DNA from: an uncultured Collinsella sp.
GTDB taxonomy: Bacteria > Actinomycetota > Coriobacteriia > Coriobacteriales > Coriobacteriaceae
Assembly (NCBI GenBank): GCA_900540985.1
Contig: UQIC01000025.1
Location: forward strand, 1-29,072
DNA length: 29,072 bases
Direction of reading: 5' to 3'
Part shown: positions 7,414 through 14,181 of the stretch, one piece after another
Layout: each line of letters opens with the position of its first letter
Position numbering within the stretch: position 1 is the first letter of the stretch
Notes under the pieces: generated by a model
Databases searched by the model: none
Told to the model about the DNA's origin: nothing
Seen by the model: the letters and a program-made list of their open reading frames with translations, nothing else
Position numbers and translations under genes: made by a program

Positions 7414-7440
7414 GTGACAAAGGGACTGTTCCTTTGTCAC
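7414..7440. repeat. REP-like hairpin, copy with perfect 10-bp arms
   Basis: GTGACAAAGG (7414-7423) pairs with CCTTTGTCAC (7431-7440) across a 7-nt loop. The sequence CAAAGGGACTGT is shared with the hairpin at 13713-13760, so these are dispersed copies of one element. Confidence 0.65.
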
Positions 7441-7480
7441 ATTGCAATAAATGTGATGAAAGTGTGGCGAAATGAGCTTA

Positions 7481-7555
7481 AAACTTCCGTAAATGTGATA
7501 AATGTCACGTTTTACCTAGGGTAAAATGTGGGAAATATCACGTTTACGGAAGTTT
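7481..7555. repeat. 75-nt near-perfect palindrome in the leader of the ATPase gene
   Basis: The arms 7481-7500 and 7536-7555 match at 19 of 20 positions. A second pair of arms (7506-7515 with 7521-7530, one mismatch) is centred on the same base, 7518. The element is AT-rich and ends seven bases before the ribosome binding site of the ATPase gene. It could be an operator for an autoregulating or host factor, an RNA hairpin covering the leader, or a transposition scar. Confidence 0.75.
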
Positions 7556-7574
7556 CTTTGCGGGAGGTTCGTCC

Positions 7575-8939
7575 ATGCAGCGAGATATCATTGCCAAGCT
7601 TAACGCTTGGAAAGCGTCAGAATATCGTAAGCCGCTTATCCTTAAGGGGGCGCGCCAGGTTGGAAAGACGTGGGCGCTTAAGGAGTTCGGCCGAACCTCG
7701 TACATCAATTTTGTGTATCTGACGCTCGAGGAGCCGTCACCTGGGGTACAGAGCGAGTACGCTCAGTTTTTCGAAGGTACGCGCGATCCTCGACGGATCA
7801 TCTCAAATCTTTCCCTGGCACTTGGACAGCCTATCGATCCCGGCAAAACGCTGCTTATTATTGATGAGATCCAGGATTGTCCTTCTGCAGTCGGCGCCCT
7901 TAAATACTTCTGTGACGAGGCCCCCGAGTATCACGTCGCATGCGCAGGGTCTTTGTTGGGCGTTCGCTTGTCCCGTGAGACCAGCGCTTTTCCGGTGGGA
8001 AAGGTCGAGTTCATGGAGATGCGCCCCATGAGCTTTTCCGAGTTTCTGAAAGCCGAGGGCGCTGCAAACTACGACGAATACCTTGGCGGCCTGGATCAGA
8101 TCGAGACAGTGCCCGATTTCTTCCATGTCCGTCTCGTCGAGCATCTTCGTCGTTATTTTGCATGCGGCGGCATGCCAGAGGCTCTTGGCCGGTGGGCGGA
8201 GACGGGCGATATCGTTCAGGTCGATAAGGTGTTGTCTGATCTCTTGGATTCCTACGAGCGCGATTTTGCCAAGCATGGTGGCCGTGCGCAGTTCGCCAAG
8301 CTTTCGCAAATATGGAACTCGATTCCAGCTCAGTTGGCGCGCGAGAACAAAAAGTTCGTTTGGGGTGCGGTGCGCGAGGGGGCTCGTGCTCGAGAATACG
8401 AGGATGCTCTGGAATGGCTTGCCGATGCTGGGCTCATCACGGCGGTTCGCCTTAATGCTGCCGGTGGTGTGCCGCTCTCTGCGTACGATGACCTCAAGGC
8501 ATTTAAAGTCTACTGTCTTGATGTCGGCTTGCTGCGCCGCATGGCAAGGCTGGATGCGTCCGCTTTTGCCATCTCGGATGCGCTATTTTCGGAGTTCAAA
8601 GGTTCGTTCGCCGAGAACTATGTGCTTCAGGCATTACTTTCACAGTTAGATGCTGCTCCGCGTTATTGGACAAACGAGAAGCCGAAGCACGAAGTCGATT
8701 TTTTGATTCAAGTCGGAAACGAAATCGTTCCCGTCGAGGTCAAATCGGGAGAGGTCGTTCATTCCAAGAGCCTTAAGTACTATGCCGACAAGCATGCGGA
8801 GACGACTCCATTGAGGGTCCGCTACTCACTTAAGAACCTAAAGCTCGACGACGGGGTGCTCAACATTCCGTTGTATTTGGCTGATCGATCTGTCCCTCTT
8901 ATCAAAAAGGCGCTTGATTGTGCGCATCTTGACGTTTAG
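7575..8939 (+). CDS. DUF4143-type AAA ATPase
   Basis: This is an AAA_14/DUF4143 family ATPase. The Walker A motif is GARQVGKT (25-32), Walker B is LLIIDEIQD (93-101), and the sensor-like CAGSLLGV follows. The region FMEMRPMSFSEFL and the C-terminal DUF4143 part (about 220-400) carry FKVYCLDVGLLRR and a PD-(D/E)XK-like pattern, HEVDFLIQ then VPVEVKSGE. That pattern is a hallmark of this family, although nuclease activity is not established for it. The family is common in gut bacteria, often in many copies per genome and linked to mobile or defence loci; its cellular function is not known. The start is supported by GGGAGG at 7562-7567, seven bases upstream. The gene is alone on its transcript, behind the palindrome at 7481-7555. 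Length is normal. Confidence 0.88.
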   Translation: MQRDIIAKLNAWKASEYRKPLILKGARQVGKTWALKEFGRTSYINFVYLTLEEPSPGVQSEYAQFFEGTRDPRRIISNLSLALGQPIDPGKTLLIIDEIQDCPSAVGALKYFCDEAPEYHVACAGSLLGVRLSRETSAFPVGKVEFMEMRPMSFSEFLKAEGAANYDEYLGGLDQIETVPDFFHVRLVEHLRRYFACGGMPEALGRWAETGDIVQVDKVLSDLLDSYERDFAKHGGRAQFAKLSQIWNSIPAQLARENKKFVWGAVREGARAREYEDALEWLADAGLITAVRLNAAGGVPLSAYDDLKAFKVYCLDVGLLRRMARLDASAFAISDALFSEFKGSFAENYVLQALLSQLDAAPRYWTNEKPKHEVDFLIQVGNEIVPVEVKSGEVVHSKSLKYYADKHAETTPLRVRYSLKNLKLDDGVLNIPLYLADRSVPLIKKALDCAHLDV

Positions 8940-9003
8940 ATCCTGGGTGAGCTGACGGGCGGCGGCTAATTAATCGCTCCGTTACGGCCAGGGAGCTTGG
9001 GCC

Positions 9004-10008
9004 TTAGCGATGCTTGCTTCGCCAAGCCGTGGGTGTCATGCCGGTGTATTGTTTGAAGGCTTGGGCGAAGGCGGCTTGCTGAGGGTAGCCTAGACGCTCT
9101 GCCACCTGCGCTATCGTGAGCGCGCTATCGGCCAAAAGGTCCTGTGCTCGCTCCATACGGCGTCTGCGAATGTAGGCGCCTAGGGACTCGCCGGTTTGGG
9201 CCTTAAAGGTGGCGCATAGTTTGGAGCGGCTTGTGTAGAGCCTCTCGGCCACCTCGTTGATACCCACACGTCTGCCTGTGTCGAGCGCGCGCTCAATCAT
9301 TGCCGTTGCTTCTTCGGCAATGGTTATGCTGACGCGTGTGTCTGCCGCCTGCCGCGCCTGCTTGTGAGCCGCACACGAACAGGCGAGCTCTGCGACCATG
9401 GTCTCCACGATTCCCTGCATATAGACGTGTCCGCCTATGGTGCGGGCGCGGTCCTCGTTAATCCGGCGCAGCGTGCAGCAGATGGCAGACGCCGCTTCCT
9501 CGTGCCATGGCTCGGCAAACGCCTCAAAGATTCCCGCGAACTCGGTGGGATAGCGGTGCTCCAGTTCGTCAAAATATCCAGGCAAAAAGAGCACCGAGCG
9601 CGAGTGATAGAGCTCCCCCGCAACCAGCGGGCTTAACTCCTCGCCACAGTTGTTTTGGATAAAGCTGCAAACGGCATTGTTTGGCCACGGTCCATGCAAT
9701 GGTTTGAGATTCGCGGGCGTTATGCCAGCCTCGGGCATGCATGTAAGTGTGGGCGCGCTGACTTCGCTCACGCAGGCGTATGGCTCGGGTGTGTATTCGG
9801 CCAGGTATATATCGTGCGTCGGGGTGATGAAATGCTCCATGACGATGCAGGCGGGGGAGAGGGGCATGATCCATGCGCGGCCGTGCGCCCGGTCGTTTGC
9901 CACCTCGCCGGTAAAGACGGCGCCCTTGCCGGTAAGCTCCAGGCCAAACTGCTCAAATTGCGGTGCGTAGAGCTCGGTTATGTCGGTCGCTACCCGCCGT
10001 ATTTGCAA
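9004..10008 (-). CDS. AraC-family transcription regulator
   Basis: The C-terminal 100 residues hold the two helix-turn-helix motifs of the AraC/XylS family (VAERLYTSRSKLCATFKAQTG, then IAQVAERLGYPQQAAFAQAFKQYTG). The N-terminal 200 residues look like a ligand-binding domain of the kind seen in AraC regulators placed beside ABC exporters. The frame opens with TTG at 10008, preceded by AAGGGA at about the right distance; the first internal ATG would remove a good part of the N-terminal domain, so TTG is likely. The gene is divergent from the ABC exporter pair, with 114 bp between them and an inverted repeat (10047-10075) in the gap. It most likely controls that exporter in response to an exported or imported small molecule. 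The effector is unknown. Confidence 0.85.
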   Translation of the reverse strand: MQIRRVATDITELYAPQFEQFGLELTGKGAVFTGEVANDRAHGRAWIMPLSPACIVMEHFITPTHDIYLAEYTPEPYACVSEVSAPTLTCMPEAGITPANLKPLHGPWPNNAVCSFIQNNCGEELSPLVAGELYHSRSVLFLPGYFDELEHRYPTEFAGIFEAFAEPWHEEAASAICCTLRRINEDRARTIGGHVYMQGIVETMVAELACSCAAHKQARQAADTRVSITIAEEATAMIERALDTGRRVGINEVAERLYTSRSKLCATFKAQTGESLGAYIRRRRMERAQDLLADSALTIAQVAERLGYPQQAAFAQAFKQYTGMTPTAWRSKHR

Positions 10009-10046
10009 AAGCGTCCCTTTCCTTTGCAGAAACGTCCACGCCTGGC

Positions 10047-10075
10047 TTGATTGTGAGCCATGGCTAACACATCAA
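10047..10075. promoter_or_regulatory. Operator-like inverted repeat between the regulator and ABC genes
   Basis: TTGATTGTGAGCCA at 10047-10060 faces TGGCTAACACATCAA at 10061-10075. The two halves are an imperfect inverted repeat centred on AGCCATGGCT. The position in the divergent gap suits a binding site for the AraC-type protein or another regulator. Confidence 0.5.
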
Positions 10076-10122
10076 TGATAAGTTGATTACGGTTAACTCT
10101 CAAGCCGTTAGAAAGGAATCTC

Positions 10123-11949
10123 ATGGCAAAGGGATCAAAAAGGGAAGGTGGAGGCATCGGCGAGTTGCTCGCGTATGCCGGTGACCGCAAATTCCTAACG
10201 TATTTGGGCATGGCGCTCTCGGCTCTCTCGCAGCTGCTGAGCTTTGGCCCGTACGTGTGCATTTGGCTTGTCGCGCGCGATCTGATCGCCGTGGCACCTA
10301 ACTGGAGCGAAGCCTGCGACATCGCGACGTATGGCTGGTGGGCCGTGGGTTTTGCCCTGGCAAGCATCGTAGCTTATTTCGTGGGGCTCATGTGCACGCA
10401 TCTGTCCGCGTTTCGCTGCGCGTCCAATATCCGCAAGACTACGAGCGAGCACCTGCTTAAGCTGCCGCTTGGCTACTTTGACACGCACGCCACCGGTGAG
10501 CTGCGCCGTATTGTAGACGGATGTGCCGCCTCCACCGAGACCCTGCTCGCGCACATGCTGCCCGATATCGCCGGCGCCACCGCCATGGTCGCAGGCCTGC
10601 TCGTGTTGCTTTTCGCCCTCGATTGGCGCTTGGGCGCGGCATGCCTTATCTCGGTCGTCGTTTCGTTTGGCGCCATGGCCGCCATGATGGGCGGCAAGGG
10701 CGGCGAGTTTATGAAGGCCTACATGGGAGCGCTGGTCAAGATGAACAAGACCGGCACCGAATACGTACGCGGCATCCCCGTGGTCAAGGTGTTTCAGCAG
10801 ACGGTCTACTCCTTTAAGGCCTTCCACGATGCGATCGCCGAATACGCCGACATGGCACAAAACTATGCGGGCACGTTCTGCCGAGGTCCGCAGGTACTCA
10901 ACCTTACCGCGCTCAATGGTCTTGTGGCATTCCTGTTGCCCGTGGCGTTGCTGTTGGCACCGGGCGAGACGGACTTCGCGCATTTTATGACCAACTTCAC
11001 GTTTTACGCGATATTTTCGGCCGTGGTACCGACGGCCATGACTAAGCTCATGTTTGTGGGCGAGGCCTCTCAGATGAGTGCCGATTCGCTGACTCGCATC
11101 CGAAGCGTCATGGATTCCAAGCAGCTCTCCGTGCCCGCCCAACCCAAGCACCCTGCCGGCGGCGATGTGCGATTTGAGGACGTGAGCTTTACCTATGAGG
11201 GCGCCGAAGCGCCTGCCGTCAACCATGTGAGTTTTAGCGTTCCCGCTGGTAGCACCCTCGCCCTGGTGGGTCCTTCGGGCGGCGGCAAGTCAACCTGCGC
11301 AAGCCTGATCCCGCGTTTTTGGGATGTTTCCTCGGGTCGAGTGCTCGTAGGCGGTGTGGACGTTCGCGATATGGATCCGCACGAGCTTATGGACCAGGTC
11401 GCCTTCGTGTTCCAGACCAACCAGCTGTTCCGGCAAACACTTGCCGATAACGTGCGCGCCTCCAAGCCTACGGCCACTGACGACGAAGTGCGTGCGGCCC
11501 TCTCCGCAGCTCAGTGCGACGACATTGTGGCCAAGCTCCCACAGGGCATCAACACCATGCTCGGTGCCGGCGGAGCATATCTTTCGGGCGGCGAGGTCCA
11601 GCGCGTGGCACTCGCCCGCGCGATCCTTAAGGACGCGCCTATCGTGGTGCTCGATGAGGCCACGGCGTTTGCCGACCCCGAGAACGAGGCGCTCATCCAG
11701 CGCGCCTTTAGCAAGCTGGCGGCGGGTCGCACGGTCATTATGATTGCCCACCGGCTTTCGACCGTGGTGGGCGCAGACCAAATCGTGGTGCTCAACCAGG
11801 GCAGCGTGCAGGAGTCGGGTACCCATGCCGAGTTGCTGTCCCAAGAGGGTCTGTATGCCAAGATGTGGGCCGAGTACGAACAGGCCGCGAGCTGGAAAAT
11901 CACTGCAGCGACCGCGGATGCCGCCGTCACGAAGGGAGGCGAGGCCTAA
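10123..11949 (+). CDS. ABC exporter half-transporter, first subunit
   Basis: The protein fuses an N-terminal membrane domain (about residues 1-330, with hydrophobic segments near 28-48, 60-90, 140-190 and 255-300) to a C-terminal ATPase domain. The ATPase has Walker A GPSGGGKST starting at 383, the signature LSGGEVQR at about 488, Walker B VVLDEAT at about 508 and the H-loop AHRLS at about 541. The D-loop reads TAFADPE instead of the usual TASLDPE, as in YbtP/IrtA-like exporters. With the following gene it would form a heterodimeric exporter in the cytoplasmic membrane. Candidate cargo types are a siderophore-like compound, drug or peptide, and the sequence does not decide. GAAAGGA at 10111-10117 is the ribosome binding site. 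The next ATG follows the TAA directly, so the two genes are one operon. Confidence 0.9.
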   Translation: MAKGSKREGGGIGELLAYAGDRKFLTYLGMALSALSQLLSFGPYVCIWLVARDLIAVAPNWSEACDIATYGWWAVGFALASIVAYFVGLMCTHLSAFRCASNIRKTTSEHLLKLPLGYFDTHATGELRRIVDGCAASTETLLAHMLPDIAGATAMVAGLLVLLFALDWRLGAACLISVVVSFGAMAAMMGGKGGEFMKAYMGALVKMNKTGTEYVRGIPVVKVFQQTVYSFKAFHDAIAEYADMAQNYAGTFCRGPQVLNLTALNGLVAFLLPVALLLAPGETDFAHFMTNFTFYAIFSAVVPTAMTKLMFVGEASQMSADSLTRIRSVMDSKQLSVPAQPKHPAGGDVRFEDVSFTYEGAEAPAVNHVSFSVPAGSTLALVGPSGGGKSTCASLIPRFWDVSSGRVLVGGVDVRDMDPHELMDQVAFVFQTNQLFRQTLADNVRASKPTATDDEVRAALSAAQCDDIVAKLPQGINTMLGAGGAYLSGGEVQRVALARAILKDAPIVVLDEATAFADPENEALIQRAFSKLAAGRTVIMIAHRLSTVVGADQIVVLNQGSVQESGTHAELLSQEGLYAKMWAEYEQAASWKITAATADAAVTKGGEA

Positions 11950-13707
11950 ATGTTCGCCTCATTCCAAAAGAAGTATTTTCTATCTGATAAAGGCGTCGCC
12001 GGCGTAAAACGCGGCATTTTCTGGACCACGCTCACCAATCTTATTACCATGGCCGGCATGGGCTTTCTATTCCTGGTTATGGCCGGCTTTGTCGAGCATC
12101 TCGCCAGCGGGGCCGACCTGCCGGATGCCCTGCCGATCGTGGGCGGCCTCCTGGTCTTTTTCGTGATGCTCTTTGCCTCTAACTGGCAGCAGTATTACTA
12201 CACTTACTGCATCTTTTACGAGGAGTGCGGCAAGCAGCGTATGGAGATCGCCGAGCGCTTGCGCAAACTGCCGCTGTCGTTTTTGGGTCGTCGTGATCTG
12301 GCCGATTTAACCGAGACCATCATGGGTGACGTTCAGACTATGGAGCATGCCTACAGCCATGTGCTGGGAGAACTCTGGGGCGCCATCATCGCAAGCGCCA
12401 TCGTGTTCGTGTCGTTGCTGTTCTTTTGCTGGCAGCTGGCGGTCGCGGCGTTTTGGAGCATTCCCGTGGCCTTTGCCGTGTTGTATCTGGCACGCGGCCC
12501 CATGACCCCGGTGTTCGATCGCGTGCGCGCCGAGAAGGTCAAGGTTACCGAGGCGATTCAAGAGACACTCGACTGCGTCCGCGAGATCCGTGCCACCAAC
12601 CAGGAGGCCCATTATCTTGAGGGACTCAACGTCGTGATCGATGCCGAGGAGCGCGAGACCACCAAAGGCGAGCTCGCTAACGGGCTTTTGGTCAACTCCG
12701 CCTTTGCCATCCTGCGTCTGGGTATTGCCACCACGCTGGTCACGGGTACTGCGATGGTCGCCTCTGGGCAGGTCGACTTTTTGGTGATGTTTGCCTTCCT
12801 GCTTATGGTGAGTCGTATCTATGCGCCGTTTGACCAGGCGTTAATGTTAATGTCCGAGCTGTTTGCCGCTGAGTCGTCTGCCAAGCGCATGCGTTCCATC
12901 ATGGAAGAGCCTGTGGCGCGGGGCAGCGAGAAATTTGAGCCCGCGGGCCACGATGTGGTGTTCGATCACGTGGCATTTGGCTATGGTGCGGGCGAGGACG
13001 GACGCGCCGGCGAGAAAGTTCTTACCGATGTGAGCTTTACCGCCAAGGAAGGCGAAGTTACGGCGCTGGTCGGTCCTTCGGGTTCCGGTAAGTCTACGGT
13101 GAGCCGCCTGGCCGCGCGCTTTTGGGATGCCACCGCGGGCAAGGTTACCGTGGGTGGCGTGGATGTCGCGAGCGTGGATCCCGAGGTGCTCCTGCGCGAC
13201 TACGCCATCGTGTTCCAAGACGTGCTGCTCTTTGATGACACGGTGATGGGAAACATCCGCCTCGGGCGTCGTGATGCCACCGATGAGGAAGTGCTTGCGG
13301 CCGCGCGTGCCGCCAACTGCGACGAGTTCGTGAACCGCATGCCACAGGGCTATGACACTATGATCGGAGAGAACGGCTCCAAACTGTCCGGCGGCGAGCG
13401 CCAGCGCATCTCCATCGCCCGTGCGCTGCTCAAAGACGCGCCTATCGTGCTGTTGGACGAGGCGACGGCGAGCTTGGATGTGGAGAACGAGACCGTGGTA
13501 CAGCAGGCACTCTCCCGTCTGCTTGCAGGTAAGACGGTTATCGTTATTGCCCACCGTATGCGTACGGTGGAAAATGCCGACAAAATCGTCGTGCTCAAGG
13601 ATGGTGTGGTTGCCGAGCAGGGCGCTCCGGCGCAGCTCAAGGCGGCAGGTGGAGAATTCGCCCGCATGGTTGCGCTGCAAAAGGAAGCGGCTGCTTGGCA
13701 GCTGTAG
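11950..13707 (+). CDS. ABC exporter half-transporter, second subunit
   Basis: This is the partner half-transporter. The membrane domain (about 1-310) contains hydrophobic segments near 22-50, 62-82, 140-185 and 250-285. The ATPase domain has Walker A GPSGSGKST at about 374, signature LSGGERQR at about 480, Walker B VLLDEATASLD at about 500 and H-loop AHRMRT at about 534. All catalytic residues are present, so both nucleotide sites of the dimer look potentially active. The ATG abuts the stop codon of the first subunit with GGGAGGCGAGG in its coding end as ribosome binding site. A REP-like hairpin (13713-13760) lies after the stop. Regulation is probably by the divergent AraC-type gene. Confidence 0.9.
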   Translation: MFASFQKKYFLSDKGVAGVKRGIFWTTLTNLITMAGMGFLFLVMAGFVEHLASGADLPDALPIVGGLLVFFVMLFASNWQQYYYTYCIFYEECGKQRMEIAERLRKLPLSFLGRRDLADLTETIMGDVQTMEHAYSHVLGELWGAIIASAIVFVSLLFFCWQLAVAAFWSIPVAFAVLYLARGPMTPVFDRVRAEKVKVTEAIQETLDCVREIRATNQEAHYLEGLNVVIDAEERETTKGELANGLLVNSAFAILRLGIATTLVTGTAMVASGQVDFLVMFAFLLMVSRIYAPFDQALMLMSELFAAESSAKRMRSIMEEPVARGSEKFEPAGHDVVFDHVAFGYGAGEDGRAGEKVLTDVSFTAKEGEVTALVGPSGSGKSTVSRLAARFWDATAGKVTVGGVDVASVDPEVLLRDYAIVFQDVLLFDDTVMGNIRLGRRDATDEEVLAAARAANCDEFVNRMPQGYDTMIGENGSKLSGGERQRISIARALLKDAPIVLLDEATASLDVENETVVQQALSRLLAGKTVIVIAHRMRTVENADKIVVLKDGVVAEQGAPAQLKAAGGEFARMVALQKEAAAWQL

Positions 13708-13712
13708 GACTG

Positions 13713-13760
13713 TGGCAAAGGGACTGTCCCAAAATGTGACAAGGGGCAGTCCCTTTGTCA
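13713..13760. repeat. REP-like hairpin after the ABC operon
   Basis: CAAAGGGACTG (13716-13726) pairs perfectly with CAGTCCCTTTG (13747-13757), and the stem extends three more pairs outward to 13713 and 13760 with one G-U. The core CAAAGGGACTGT is shared with 7414-7440. It may end or stabilise the ABC transcript. Confidence 0.65.
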
Positions 13761-13802
13761 TATTGAGTTCACCCCCCATAGTTTCCAAAAAGTTAACCTT
13801 TG

Positions 13803-13834
13803 TTGACCTCAATAGTTAGATAAACTAAACTATT
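13803..13834 (+). promoter_or_regulatory. Promoter with metal-repressor-like operator for the P-type ATPase operon
   Basis: TTGACC (13803-13808) and TAAACT (13826-13831) are spaced by 17 bp. An imperfect inverted repeat, AATAGTTAG at 13811-13819 against CTAAACTATT at 13825-13834, covers the spacer and the -10 box. The TTAG..CTAA core is like sites of DtxR/IdeR/MntR repressors, so metal-dependent repression is a reasonable inference. Confidence 0.55.
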
Positions 13835-13917
13835 TTCCAAAAGTGTGCTCGAGCAAACTTGTTTACTCGGGTGCTGAGGCACCGTGCCGCAGTTGTTGCG
13901 GAAAAGGGAGAGACATC

Positions 13918-14163
13918 ATGAAGAAGTCCACGTTCAACACCCTGCTTGTCGGTGGCGGTTTTCTGCTTGGCACGGCCGGCATCAAGCTGCTTACCAGCGC
14001 TCCGGTCAAGAACGCCTGCGTGCAGGGTATCGCGTGCGGCATGCGCATCAAGAACGGCTACCAGGACATGGTCGAGCAGGCCAAGGCTAATGTCGACGAC
14101 ATGGTTGCCGAGGCGGCCTACATCACCCAGAGCGAGGCCGCTGCTGACGAGGCAGCCGAGTAA
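13918..14163 (+). CDS. Small membrane partner of the P-type ATPase (DUF6110-like, PacL-like)
   Basis: The 81-residue product starts with a glycine-rich hydrophobic segment (about residues 8-27, with a GGGFLLG patch), then a conserved-looking APVKNACVQGIACGMRIKNGYQ stretch, and ends in an acidic, alanine-rich helix. This layout matches small proteins encoded directly before HMA2-type P-type ATPases in Firmicutes and Coriobacteria (DUF6110), and in outline the mycobacterial PacL/DUF1490 proteins that stabilise and feed metal to CtpC-type pumps. The C-terminal His/Asp metal-binding motif of mycobacterial PacL1 is absent; acidic residues are there instead. The ribosome binding site GGGAGA is at 13906-13911. 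The gene is followed by the ATPase after 18 bp, so the two are one operon. The link in function is inferred from synteny. Confidence 0.75.
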   Translation: MKKSTFNTLLVGGGFLLGTAGIKLLTSAPVKNACVQGIACGMRIKNGYQDMVEQAKANVDDMVAEAAYITQSEAAADEAAE

Positions 14164-14181
14164 CGCTCCCAGGCACAAACT

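Noticed and set aside
5396..7447. 683-codon open frame on the minus strand across gatB
   Set aside because: It is the antisense shadow of a GC-rich gene. gatB on the plus strand has all family motifs, and the minus frame has none.
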